40,885 nt of DNA from Spirochaetales bacterium (GTDB lineage: Bacteria > Spirochaetota > Spirochaetia > DSM-2461): the NCBI GenBank assembly GCA_016936295.1, contig JAFGYD010000224.1, forward strand, positions 1-40,885, given 5' to 3'. The notes beneath the pieces were generated by a model. That model was not told the origin of the DNA. It saw only the letters and a list, made by a program, of their open reading frames with translations, and searched no databases. Positions 1 to 9,088 of this stretch are shown here, in pieces (the first letter of the stretch is position 1; every line of letters begins with the position of its first letter). Position numbers and translations under genes: made by a program.

Positions 1-498
1 AATTCTTTAATGGCTATGGTTGGTGGAATTTTAGCAGGTTCTATTTTCTCAAAAAATGATGCTGGATTTACCCACAACGGAGCATTAGCTGGTCTTGTAG
101 CTGTGTGTGCAGGTAGTAACCTCTACCATCCTATGGGAGCTTTAGCAGTTGGTATTATTGCAGGAATTATCTTTGTATTTGGCTTTCATTTTGTAACAGA
201 GAAATTGAGAATTGACGATGTTCTAGGAGTATGGCCTCTACATGGTCTTTGTGGTACATGGGGTGGTCTAGCTGTTGGAATTTTTGGTCTAAAAGCACTA
301 GGTGGAGCTGGTGACGTATCTTTTATATCACAATTAATTGGTACACTATTTGTTATAATAGTAGCATTAATTGCTAGTACAGCAGTATATGGTTTATTAA
401 AGAAAAGTGTAGGTATTAGATTAACTGAACAACAGGAATTATTAGGTGCAGACCTTTCTATCCACCATGTTGAAGCTAACCCGGAAGAAGCACTATAA
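1..498 (+). CDS. amtB: Ammonium transporter (Amt family), C-terminal part; 5' end lies outside the window
   Basis: Open from base 1 (frame NSLMAMVGG); Amt-like motifs DDVLGVWPLHGLCGTWGGLAVGIFG; followed directly by a PII gene. Confidence 0.93.
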   Translation, partial: NSLMAMVGGILAGSIFSKNDAGFTHNGALAGLVAVCAGSNLYHPMGALAVGIIAGIIFVFGFHFVTEKLRIDDVLGVWPLHGLCGTWGGLAVGIFGLKALGGAGDVSFISQLIGTLFVIIVALIASTAVYGLLKKSVGIRLTEQQELLGADLSIHHVEANPEEAL

Positions 499-512
499 TT
501 TAGGAGAATGTT

Positions 513-854
513 ATGAAAATGATTGAAGCAATAATTCAGCCAGAAAGTCTAGATGCTGTAAAAAACGAACTATATAAAGAAAATGTAGGAAAGATGACAG
601 TTTTTAAAGTTAAGGGTTGTGGACAGCAAATGGGTTACACCGAGAGTTACCGAGGGGTTACCCACAAAATAAACTTAATGCCAAAAGTATGTATAAGAAT
701 AGCTGTAAATGATAATTTTGTAGATACAACAATACAGGCAATCATGCGTGGTGCCAGAACCGGGAATATCGGTGATGGAAAAATATTTGTACAACCATTG
801 GAGCAGTGTTACAGAATAAGAACAGGTGAAGATGGAGAAGTAGCTGTCGGATAA
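513..854 (+). CDS. glnB: P-II family nitrogen regulatory protein
   Basis: 113 aa colinear with GlnB/GlnK (MKMIEAIIQP..., TGNIGDGKIFV, YRIRTGE); SD TAGGAG; downstream of amt. Confidence 0.95.
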   Translation: MKMIEAIIQPESLDAVKNELYKENVGKMTVFKVKGCGQQMGYTESYRGVTHKINLMPKVCIRIAVNDNFVDTTIQAIMRGARTGNIGDGKIFVQPLEQCYRIRTGEDGEVAVG

Positions 855-865
855 ATAGAAGGGTG

Positions 866-2149
866 TTACCCTTCTATTACCTCACCTATTAAAAATGGAT
901 CTTCCCCTTTCTCTATTCCTGTAATTAAAACATCTACAAAATCATTCTTGTTAAGATTTAATCCGTTAAACTTTACAGGAACATAATAGTCTCCAAAACC
1001 TGAATATTTATTATTAGAAGATTTTTCTATAAGAACTCTCTGTTTTGTTCCTATCAAACTTTTACGATAATCAAATTTTAATTGTTCAGAAAGAATACGT
1101 ACGACCTCAGATCTCTGGTTTTTTAATTTTTCATCTATCTGATTAGTAAACTTAGCAGCTTGGGTTCCCTCTCTTTTTGAGTATTTAAACGTATGAATAT
1201 GCCCAAAACCTATCTGCTTACAAGCATCTATACTCTCTTGGAACAACTCTTCGGTCTCTCCAGGAAAACCAACTATTAAATCGGTTGTTATATTAAAGTG
1301 AGGAATCCTTTCACGTATTTTTTTTACAATATTACTGTATTGGGTGAATGAATACGTTCTCTTCATATCTTTTAAAATAGTCTCGGAACCACTTTGTAAA
1401 CATAGATGAAGGTGTGGAGTCATTCTAGGGTGGGAAAATAGATCGACTATATTTTCATCCATCATATCCGGTTCTAAAGAGGATATTCTTAACCTCCAGT
1501 CTCCATCAATATTTAGAATATGACCTATTAAATCCTTAAAATCTACTCCGTTGTGATTATAGCAAGACATGTTTATACCTGTTAAAACTATCTCTTTAAA
1601 ACCATTTTCCAAGTGTGATCTAATACTATCTAAAATATCATTTAATGGTCTACTAACTCCAGCACCCCTAACATAAGGTATAATACAATAACTGCAAAAA
1701 CTGTCACATCCGTCCTGTATTTTTATTGTGGCTCTGGTTCTTAGACCCTTATCTGTTGTATGAAAATCAAATACATCCTGGTTATTATCGTGTAATATCT
1801 CACCATTAAAGTATGCATCAACTAATTGAAATATCTGATTTTTTTTCTGGTTTTCAATTAGAAATGTAATCCCTGTCTCATTTTCAAGTTTATGTTTAGC
1901 AGAATCGACATAACATCCTGTAACAACAACAACAGAATTATTTGATTTTCTTGCTTTGTTAATACTATTTCGACTTTTCCTGTCACTTTTATTTGTAACA
2001 GTACATGTATTTATTACGTAAACATCTGCTTCTTCATCGAAAGATACAATCTCGTAACCTGCATTAATGAAATCCGATGCCAAGCTATCGGACTCGTACT
2101 GATTCATTTTACAACCTAGTGTATTCAAGGCTACTTTTTTACTCAACAA
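866..2149 (-). CDS. mtaB: MtaB-type tRNA (t6A37) methylthiotransferase, radical SAM; probable TTG start
   Basis: TLGCKMNQYESD, INTCTVTNKSDRKSR, CDSFCSYCIIPYVRG; SD AAGGAG before TTG. Confidence 0.88.
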   Translation of the reverse strand: MLSKKVALNTLGCKMNQYESDSLASDFINAGYEIVSFDEEADVYVINTCTVTNKSDRKSRNSINKARKSNNSVVVVTGCYVDSAKHKLENETGITFLIENQKKNQIFQLVDAYFNGEILHDNNQDVFDFHTTDKGLRTRATIKIQDGCDSFCSYCIIPYVRGAGVSRPLNDILDSIRSHLENGFKEIVLTGINMSCYNHNGVDFKDLIGHILNIDGDWRLRISSLEPDMMDENIVDLFSHPRMTPHLHLCLQSGSETILKDMKRTYSFTQYSNIVKKIRERIPHFNITTDLIVGFPGETEELFQESIDACKQIGFGHIHTFKYSKREGTQAAKFTNQIDEKLKNQRSEVVRILSEQLKFDYRKSLIGTKQRVLIEKSSNNKYSGFGDYYVPVKFNGLNLNKNDFVDVLITGIEKGEDPFLIGEVIEG

Positions 2150-3455
2150 GGACTCCTTCTATAGACATTGGGGCAATTTCAGATATTTTTACATTGACAA
2201 ATTGGCCAACAAGATTTTCCTCACCTTTTTTAACCCTTGTAACAATTTTACCCTCTGTTACACCCTGATAGTACTCTCCTTTCCTGTCCAGACTGGTAAG
2301 TAAAATTCTCATATTTTTTCCTAAAAGGTTTTTATTATATTCAAGGGACTTTTCCTGCATTACATCTGATAATCGGTGTAATCGCTCTTTTTTCTCTTCT
2401 AACGGAACATCATCGTCCCATTTATGACTTTGAGCTCCAGGTCTTGGCGAATATATGGCGATGTATGCCATGTTATATAAAAATTTCTCCATAGCTTTTT
2501 TTGTATTTAAAAAAGCTTCCTCGGTCTCACCTGTAAAACCTACAATAATATCTGTAAATAGAGTAGCTTCCGGTAAAATTTCCCTAATTTTATTTACAGA
2601 CTTTTCGTACTCTTCAACTGTATAGTTTCTATTCATTTTTTTCAGAATCTGATTATCTCCACTCTGTATAGGGAAATGAACCCAGTTAGCAAGACACTTA
2701 TACTTCTTAATTGTATATAATAAATCTTCGTTAAAATCCTTAGGATGAGGAGCTGTAAAATAGAGTAAGAACTCTTTACCGGAAGAGTCACCGTACTCAC
2801 CAATTTTTGTTAATAACTGGTTAAAGGAAATCTCCTCCCCATTCTTATCAGATCCATAGGAGTTAACATTTTGCCCTAGGAGTGTAATCTGCTTATATCC
2901 CCTGTCTATTAAACTTTTAACCTCTGAAATAATATCCTGTGAAGATCTTGAAAGCTCTCTACCCCTTGTGTATGGGACAGCACAGTAAGTACAAAAATTA
3001 TTACAACCATTTTGGATTGGAACATAAGCATCAAAATTATTTGCATACTGAGGGTCTATATGCCAGAAATCTGTTAAATTATTTCTATTTTTTAAATTTC
3101 CAGGCATTGTTACACCATAATTACTAATTAGATCTGGTAATTTATCCAAATCCCCCATTTTGAATACAAAGTCAAATGTTTTAAGGAATTTTTTCTCGTC
3201 ACTCTCAAGAACGCAACCAGAGAGAAATGTTAAAATATTTCTCTCCTGTTTTCTTTTCATCTTGTTCCATTTATGAATTCTTGCATAAACTTTATCTATT
3301 GCCCTCTGTCTTACAGAACAGGCAATAACTCCTAATATATCAGCTTCATCTTCACTTTCAGTGAATGTATATCCTAATTTTTCAAATAATGCTCTTACTC
3401 TCTCAGAATCTGAAATATTCATCTGACAACCAAGAACAACTATGTGATATTTCAT
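2139..3455 (-). CDS. miaB: MiaB-family tRNA methylthiotransferase
   Basis: VLGCQMNISDSER, CNNFCTYCAVPYTRGRE radical SAM motif, TRAM-like C-terminus; overlaps mtaB by 11 bp. Confidence 0.88.
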   Translation of the reverse strand: MKYHIVVLGCQMNISDSERVRALFEKLGYTFTESEDEADILGVIACSVRQRAIDKVYARIHKWNKMKRKQERNILTFLSGCVLESDEKKFLKTFDFVFKMGDLDKLPDLISNYGVTMPGNLKNRNNLTDFWHIDPQYANNFDAYVPIQNGCNNFCTYCAVPYTRGRELSRSSQDIISEVKSLIDRGYKQITLLGQNVNSYGSDKNGEEISFNQLLTKIGEYGDSSGKEFLLYFTAPHPKDFNEDLLYTIKKYKCLANWVHFPIQSGDNQILKKMNRNYTVEEYEKSVNKIREILPEATLFTDIIVGFTGETEEAFLNTKKAMEKFLYNMAYIAIYSPRPGAQSHKWDDDVPLEEKKERLHRLSDVMQEKSLEYNKNLLGKNMRILLTSLDRKGEYYQGVTEGKIVTRVKKGEENLVGQFVNVKISEIAPMSIEGVLVE

Positions 3456-3534
3456 ATTTATTAACCACCCTTAACTTAAATAGCTATAAGAAATTATCAT
3501 TTTTATTTATTAATATCTATAGTATAACTATTGT

Positions 3535-4320
3535 ATGGAAGTAACTTTTTTAGGAACAGGTACATCCCATGGGATACCGGTGTTAACTTGTAATTGCGAT
3601 ATTTGCAGGTCTGATAGACCTGAAAACAAGAGATTAAGATCATCACTTTTAGTTAGAAGTGGAAACAGTTCATTTATTGTAGATACTACTCCTGAATTTA
3701 GAATTCAAGGATTAAGAGCAGGCATAAATTCAATTTCAGGTGTTTTCTATACCCACACCCATGCAGATCATCTTCATGGTATAGACGATTTACGCCCATA
3801 CTGCTCTAAAAACCATCTACCAATTTATGGAAGTGAACACGATATAAATGAAATAAAATCAAGATTTCCATATATTTTTGGAGAGGTTAAACAACTTGGT
3901 GGTGGTAAACCTTTAATTGAGTCTGTTGTATTAAACAAGAGTTTAATTATTAACGATATAAAAGTGACTCCAATTCCTATTAAACATGGGATTCTGGATA
4001 TTTTCGGTTACCGGTTTAACGATGTTGCATATATAACCGATTGCAGCTTTATCCCACAGGAGAGTTATAAACTATTAACAAACCTAAAAGTTTTAATTAT
4101 AGGTGCTTTAAGATATAGACCACACTCCACACACTTTAGTATTGATGAAGCAATAAATGAAATTAAGAGAATAAATCCAAAAGAAGCATACCTGACACAT
4201 ATTTGTCATGATGTAGAACACTTTGATTTAATTAATAAACTTGAAATAAAATCGAAGAAAGATGAGTTTATAAAAAAAATAAAGCCCGCACATGACGGAC
4301 TTTGTTTAAAATCTGTTTGA
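3535..4320 (+). CDS. MBL-fold metallohydrolase (PhnP-like)
   Basis: FLGTGTSHGIPVLTCNCDIC, THTHADHLHGIDDLR metal-binding motif, THICHDVEH. Confidence 0.88.
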   Translation: MEVTFLGTGTSHGIPVLTCNCDICRSDRPENKRLRSSLLVRSGNSSFIVDTTPEFRIQGLRAGINSISGVFYTHTHADHLHGIDDLRPYCSKNHLPIYGSEHDINEIKSRFPYIFGEVKQLGGGKPLIESVVLNKSLIINDIKVTPIPIKHGILDIFGYRFNDVAYITDCSFIPQESYKLLTNLKVLIIGALRYRPHSTHFSIDEAINEIKRINPKEAYLTHICHDVEHFDLINKLEIKSKKDEFIKKIKPAHDGLCLKSV

Positions 4321-4322
4321 AA

Positions 4323-4340
4323 ATGGGTTTAAAAACCCAT
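4323..4340. terminator. Hairpin between convergent genes, possible bidirectional terminator
   Basis: ATGGGTTT-AA-AAACCCAT perfect inverted repeat between convergent stops; no strong T-run. Confidence 0.4.
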
Positions 4341-4345
4341 ATGAA

Positions 4346-4573
4346 TTAAAGTTGTTCTACTTTTCCTGCTTTTAAGCATCTTGTACAAACTTTAACAGAT
4401 TTAGGAGAACCATCAATAGTTGCCTGAACCTTAACTATGTTAGGTTTGAAAGTTCTTTTTGATTTAACACCGATGTGTTGACCAGCTCCACCCTTTTTTT
4501 TAGGTAAACCTTTTCTTGGTACACTGTTTCCAGCGATGGTACCTTTACCACACAATTCACATTTTCTAGCCAT
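4346..4573 (-). CDS. rpmB: 50S ribosomal protein L28
   Basis: MARKCELCGKGTIAGN...RTFKPNIVKVQ; CxxC pairs. Confidence 0.96.
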   Translation of the reverse strand: MARKCELCGKGTIAGNSVPRKGLPKKKGGAGQHIGVKSKRTFKPNIVKVQATIDGSPKSVKVCTRCLKAGKVEQL

Positions 4574-4673
4574 TATATATCCCTACCTTAAGAAAAATTA
4601 CTCACTAAGTGGAAGTAAAATAACAAATATGGTGGAATATGTAAAGCCTTTAATTATATAATAATCATCGTTT

Positions 4674-5144
4674 ATGAAAAAAAAATATTTTACAGCTTTA
4701 ATACCCGCGTCAAACCTGGATAGCTCATATAAAAAAATTCAGTGTAATTCTGATCTTTTTATAACTTTACCTCCGGTTGCCATACTTGAATATCATAAGG
4801 ATTATATTTTAAAAAAAGATTTTAATAAAGATATAAATGATATAAAAGAGTTTAAAACCCAGGGTTTAGCTACCTATAATGATTGGTGTACTATTAAATT
4901 ACCAGACTATCCTCTTAATACTGTTTTTAATAAGAGATCAGATGATTTATTCCCTCCAGATTTTTGCTTTATATTGGGAAAAGGAGTAAAATCCTTGCAC
5001 ACTATACCTGAACAGAAGGAAGAACTGGTTAGAAATTGGGAAGTAGGATTCTTTGAATTCATTTATTGGGATCAAGAAGACCCGTTTAGTAACTTTGAAT
5101 TTATTCTTCATTGGAAAATAAAAAAGAAAAAGCCTAAATACTGA
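4674..5144 (+). CDS. Hypothetical protein
   Basis: 156-aa ORF in a tidy intergenic slot; no family recognised. Confidence 0.6.
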   Translation: MKKKYFTALIPASNLDSSYKKIQCNSDLFITLPPVAILEYHKDYILKKDFNKDINDIKEFKTQGLATYNDWCTIKLPDYPLNTVFNKRSDDLFPPDFCFILGKGVKSLHTIPEQKEELVRNWEVGFFEFIYWDQEDPFSNFEFILHWKIKKKKPKY

Positions 5145-5161
5145 CTAATATTAAATATATA

Positions 5162-5178
5162 TGCTAAACTACTTAGCA
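5162..5178. promoter_or_regulatory. Candidate operator palindrome upstream of the DtxR-family gene
   Basis: TGCTAA-ACTAC-TTAGCA inverted repeat 26 bp before the ATG, in AT-rich flanks. Confidence 0.45.
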
Positions 5179-5203
5179 ATATAAAGAGAAATGAGGACAA
5201 CCT

Positions 5204-5632
5204 ATGAAAGATAGAATAACACTAACTCCTAGCCTGGAAGATTATCTTGAAGCAATTTTACAGTTGGAAAAGAAAAATAGAGTGGCAAGAGTTAAAGATA
5301 TTGCATCTGCCCTTGGAGTACAAATGCCATCTGTTTCCGGTGCTTTAAAAAGTTTAAAAAGCAAGGGAATGATAGATTATGAAAAAAACTCATTTATTAA
5401 TCTCACAGATGAGGGTAAAAAGATTGCAGTTAGAGTTTACGAAAAACATAAACTCCTTGTTTCTTTCTTTCAAAATGTACTTTTACTAGATAAAGATGAG
5501 GCAACTGAAGTGGGTTGTAAAGTTGAGCACGTAATTAATATAGAAACCGCAATTAAGCTCTCAAAAATTGAGAAATTCTTAAAAGATAAAACTCAGGACA
5601 TTGAGACTTGGAATAAAATAATTTCGAAATAA
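5204..5632 (+). CDS. DtxR/MntR-family metal-dependent transcriptional regulator
   Basis: LTPSLEDYLEAILQLEKK...RVKDIASALGVQMPSVSGALKSLKSKGMI; C-terminal CKVEHVI. Confidence 0.9.
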   Translation: MKDRITLTPSLEDYLEAILQLEKKNRVARVKDIASALGVQMPSVSGALKSLKSKGMIDYEKNSFINLTDEGKKIAVRVYEKHKLLVSFFQNVLLLDKDEATEVGCKVEHVINIETAIKLSKIEKFLKDKTQDIETWNKIISK

Positions 5633-5643
5633 TAGGAACGTTC

Positions 5644-6399
5644 ATGATTCAAAAACAGTGTAAAGTTATTAGCAATAAACTAATTGCTAAGGATTATTAC
5701 GAGCTAGTATTTAACTGGGAGAGTAGTTTTAATCCCAAACCAGGGCAATTTTTAACATTAAGACCCCAAGGTTTACCCTTATTAAGACGGCCATTTGCAT
5801 TTTCTTCTTTTAAGGATAACAGAGCAGCTATTATTTACAAAACAGTAGGTAAAGCGACAAAGGGGTTCTCTTCCCTAACAGAAAAGGATTCAATTTCTAT
5901 TCTTGGCCCTCTAGGTAGTGGTTTTGATCTACCTAAAAAAAGACCTGTACTTATAGCAGGTGGAATTGGGCTTGGTCCAATGCTATTTACCGCAATAGAT
6001 TTTGCTGAAAGAGGTTTGAGTCCTATATTAGTAATTGGAGCAAGGGACAAGAGTTTTATACCTAAACTGGAATTAGGAAAAGGAGTTGAGGTTGTTATTG
6101 CAACTGATGACGGATCCCTGGGGTTTAAAGGTAATGTTACACAGTGTTTAAAAACAGAATATAACAATATTTTAAATAATTGTGAAATCCTGTGCTGTGG
6201 TCCACACATTATGCTTAAAGCCTGTCATGAATTGGCTCTTGAGTATGATATTGAGTGTCAGGTTTCTATGGAAGAGATGATGGCTTGTGCTGTAGGAGCT
6301 TGCTATGGATGTGTAGTAGAAACAACACACCAGGAGAAATATAAAAGGGTTTGCAAAGATGGACCTGTTTTTAACAGCAGGGAGATAGTATGGATTTAA
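5644..6399 (+). CDS. pyrK: Dihydroorotate dehydrogenase electron-transfer subunit
   Basis: LRRPFAFSS, GGIGLGPM, C-terminal 2Fe-2S motif CAVGACYGCVV...C; overlaps pyrD. Confidence 0.92.
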   Translation: MIQKQCKVISNKLIAKDYYELVFNWESSFNPKPGQFLTLRPQGLPLLRRPFAFSSFKDNRAAIIYKTVGKATKGFSSLTEKDSISILGPLGSGFDLPKKRPVLIAGGIGLGPMLFTAIDFAERGLSPILVIGARDKSFIPKLELGKGVEVVIATDDGSLGFKGNVTQCLKTEYNNILNNCEILCCGPHIMLKACHELALEYDIECQVSMEEMMACAVGACYGCVVETTHQEKYKRVCKDGPVFNSREIVWI

Positions 6400-7298
6400 G
6401 TGTAAAAATTAGAGATAAAATAATGCAGAATCCTGTGGGAACAGCCTCTGGAACATTTGGATTTGGTGAAGAATATGGTGAACTAATTGATCTGTCTCAA
6501 CTGGGATCCATATACACAAAGGCTGTAACTGTTCTACCACGGGAGGGAAACCCACTACCAAGATTAACAGAAACACCATATGGAATGATTAACTCCATAG
6601 GTTTAGCAAACACAGGAGTAAAAGGTTTTTTAGAAAATAAAGTCCCTTTTTTAAATACAATAAAAAACTGTGCTGTAATAGTTAATGTAGCAGGATCTAC
6701 AGAGGATGAGTATACAAAAGTTATAGATATGATAGACTCGGTAGACTCTGTTTGGGGTTATGAAATAAATATTTCCTGTCCCAATGTAAAATGCGGTGGA
6801 TTAGCATTTGGAACAGATCCTGTACAGGTTGAACGTTTAACAAAAGAGATTAGAAAAAGAACAAATAAGCCTGTAATAATGAAATTAACCCCAAATGTAA
6901 CAGATATTACAACTGTTGCTACAGCTTGCGAAATAGGTGGTGCTGATGCAGTATCCTGTATTAATACTGTAATGGGAATGAAAATAGATATAAATAAAAA
7001 GAAGCCCGCTATTTATCAAAAAACAGGAGGACTTTCAGGACCAGCAATAAAACCTGTAGGTGTAGCTGCTGTTTATAGAGTTTCTAAAAAAATATCCATT
7101 CCAGTAATCGGTTTAGGTGGAATCATGAACTGGGAAGATGCTGTTGAGTATTTCCTGGCCGGAGCATCTGCTATCCAGATTGGAACTGCAAACTTTATTG
7201 ATCCAAATACACCAATTGATGTATTAGATGGAATAAAGAGATATATGACTAATAATAAATTGGAAAAAATATCTGATTTCCACAGTTTTATTGAATAA
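6390..7298 (+). CDS. pyrD: Dihydroorotate dehydrogenase B catalytic subunit
   Basis: NPVGTASGTFGFG, NISCPNVKCGG, KLTPNVTDI, GLGGIMNWEDAVEYFLAGASAIQIGTA. Confidence 0.95.
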   Translation: MDLSVKIRDKIMQNPVGTASGTFGFGEEYGELIDLSQLGSIYTKAVTVLPREGNPLPRLTETPYGMINSIGLANTGVKGFLENKVPFLNTIKNCAVIVNVAGSTEDEYTKVIDMIDSVDSVWGYEINISCPNVKCGGLAFGTDPVQVERLTKEIRKRTNKPVIMKLTPNVTDITTVATACEIGGADAVSCINTVMGMKIDINKKKPAIYQKTGGLSGPAIKPVGVAAVYRVSKKISIPVIGLGGIMNWEDAVEYFLAGASAIQIGTANFIDPNTPIDVLDGIKRYMTNNKLEKISDFHSFIE

Positions 7299-7299
7299 A

Positions 7300-7321
7300 A
7301 AAGGAGCTTTTAGGCTCCTTT
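7300..7321 (+). terminator. Rho-independent terminator after pyrD
   Basis: AAAGGAGC-TTTTAG-GCTCCTTT hairpin then TCTCTTATTT. Confidence 0.75.
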
Positions 7322-7324
7322 CTC

Positions 7325-8233
7325 TTATTTAAACAGTTTTTGTGGATACTTTCCACTTTCTATCAATTCTCGGACACTTTTAACCACAGATTCCTTATCC
7401 TCTGGATATGTTACCCCAAACCATGAGTCTTTAGAAGTTAAAACCTCAACTTTAGCCATTCCTTTCTGAATAAGTTCATCTACTACAAAAGGTATATAAA
7501 ATTCAGATTTAAGCTCTGATCCCCTTTTTGATAGAAATTCAGTAAACATTATCTCAAGATGGTTAAAAAGAGAGGGTGTAAATCCCCAGAAATTCATTGA
7601 AACAACTTCATTCCCTGTTAAGGATAATTTATCTCCATTTTCTAATGTTGCTTCAGCCCCATTTTCTGTTTTAACAATATTTGTTCTCTCTACAACAGTT
7701 GTTAATATATTATCACTACCTAATTCACATACTCCTCTGGAAACAAAACCGTTCTCGGACAGAGTATTACTTAAAACAAAACCAACCATAGAGTAGTCTT
7801 CAATACCACTATTGGTTATATTATTTAGTTTTTGGGAAATAAGTTTATATGCGCTTTCTCCATAAAAATCATCTGCATTTATTACTGCAAATGGTTCAGT
7901 AACAACATTTCTAGCAGCATAAATAGCATGTCCGGTTCCCCATGGTTTTGCTCGTCCCTCTGGAACAGTAAATCCATTTGGCAAGTCATCTAATTGCTGG
8001 TAAGCATATTCAACAGGAATTATTCCCTCGAATCGACTACCAATATGCTCTTTAAACATATCCTCTATATCTTTTCGTATAACAAATACGACCTTTCCAA
8101 ATCCTGCTTTTACTGCATCGAAGATAGAATAATCTATTATGATTTCACCATTTGGACCAATTGGATCAATTTGTTTAAGTCCACCATAACGGCTCCCCAT
8201 ACCTGCAGCTAATACTAATAATGTTGGTTTCAT
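7325..8233 (-). CDS. Sugar-nucleotide nucleotidyltransferase family protein
   Basis: LLVLAAGMGSRYGGLKQIDPIGPNGEIIIDYSIFDA; FAVINADDFYG; SD AGAGGT. Confidence 0.9.
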   Translation of the reverse strand: MKPTLLVLAAGMGSRYGGLKQIDPIGPNGEIIIDYSIFDAVKAGFGKVVFVIRKDIEDMFKEHIGSRFEGIIPVEYAYQQLDDLPNGFTVPEGRAKPWGTGHAIYAARNVVTEPFAVINADDFYGESAYKLISQKLNNITNSGIEDYSMVGFVLSNTLSENGFVSRGVCELGSDNILTTVVERTNIVKTENGAEATLENGDKLSLTGNEVVSMNFWGFTPSLFNHLEIMFTEFLSKRGSELKSEFYIPFVVDELIQKGMAKVEVLTSKDSWFGVTYPEDKESVVKSVRELIESGKYPQKLFK

Positions 8234-8267
8234 TAATTACCTCTATAAAATTGTATAGTATAATATA

Positions 8268-9059
8268 CTAGTTAGATGTAGTCACATCAAGTGACTTAAA
8301 TAAATCCGGGTCTATTTGTTTACGAACCATCTCTGTAGTATAAATTCCATTTAAATGTTTATTGAATATTTGTTCTATCTCTTTAGGTCCCTTAAAATAA
8401 TATCCAGATCCCTTAAGTTGTTTATTACCAAAACTTAACCTTAAATTATTACATTTTTCAAAATCATTTGGATATAAATAGAATGCACCACCTGTTACAA
8501 TTATTTCTAATTTATATTCAAAAGCCAGATTTGTAATTCTTTCCATAATAATTAAATTTTCATTTAAACCATTATCCTGTATTTCTAAATAGAAATTACT
8601 TCCAAAAAGCTCTTTTAGTATTTTAATATTTTGTAAACCAAGTTCTTCATTCCCCTGGAAATAAGGTTTATCAAAAACTCCTCCTAAACCTCCAGATAGA
8701 GCAATAACACCCTTTGAATATCTACTTAATGTTCCATAATCAACTCTTTCATACTTACTTAAATCAACTATATTTTTTAATCCATCCAAGTTTTTTGCAA
8801 TTAAAACCAAGTGATTTGTTTCAGAGTTCTCTAACCCTAAAGGAGCATAATATAGTCCTATACCATAAAAAGGGATTATCCCTGCTTCTAGACACTCTTT
8901 AGTAAATTCCTTGTATCCATCTATATTGCCACTATCTGTAATAGTAAGGGTTCTCATTTTAAACACTTTTGCTCTAGCAACTAAATCTTTTATCTCTATG
9001 GTGCTATTACCCTTTGTATATTTTGTATGTATATGAAAATCGTTATATTCCATTGACAT
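8268..9059 (-). CDS. Stand-alone PHP-domain protein resembling the PHP domain of DNA polymerase III alpha; degenerate active site
   Basis: FHIHTKYTKGNSTIEIKDLVARAKVFKMRTLTITDSGN...HLVLIAKN...ALSGGLGG...FYLEIQDNG...YYFKGPKEIEQIF match DnaE PHP blocks in order. SD AAGGAGA spacing favours the second ATG at 9053. Confidence 0.82.
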   Translation of the reverse strand: MSMEYNDFHIHTKYTKGNSTIEIKDLVARAKVFKMRTLTITDSGNIDGYKEFTKECLEAGIIPFYGIGLYYAPLGLENSETNHLVLIAKNLDGLKNIVDLSKYERVDYGTLSRYSKGVIALSGGLGGVFDKPYFQGNEELGLQNIKILKELFGSNFYLEIQDNGLNENLIIMERITNLAFEYKLEIIVTGGAFYLYPNDFEKCNNLRLSFGNKQLKGSGYYFKGPKEIEQIFNKHLNGIYTTEMVRKQIDPDLFKSLDVTTSN

Positions 9060-9081
9060 TCTCCTTTTACATAATTATCTT
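9053..9081 (+). promoter_or_regulatory. Promoter of the MATE gene, TTGACA-N17-TATCTT
   Basis: -35 9053-9058, -10 9076-9081, ATG 7 nt after the -10; no SD. Confidence 0.65.
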
Positions 9082-9088
9082 TGTTTGA

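Noticed and set aside
5835-6209. Antisense 124-aa ORF inside pyrK
   Set aside because: Opposite a confidently identified gene, low-complexity composition, no domain; shadow ORF.
8256-8270. TAGTAT-AAT-ATACTA palindrome between two minus-strand genes
   Set aside because: Short, A/T-only except two bases, in AT-rich DNA; no supporting context.
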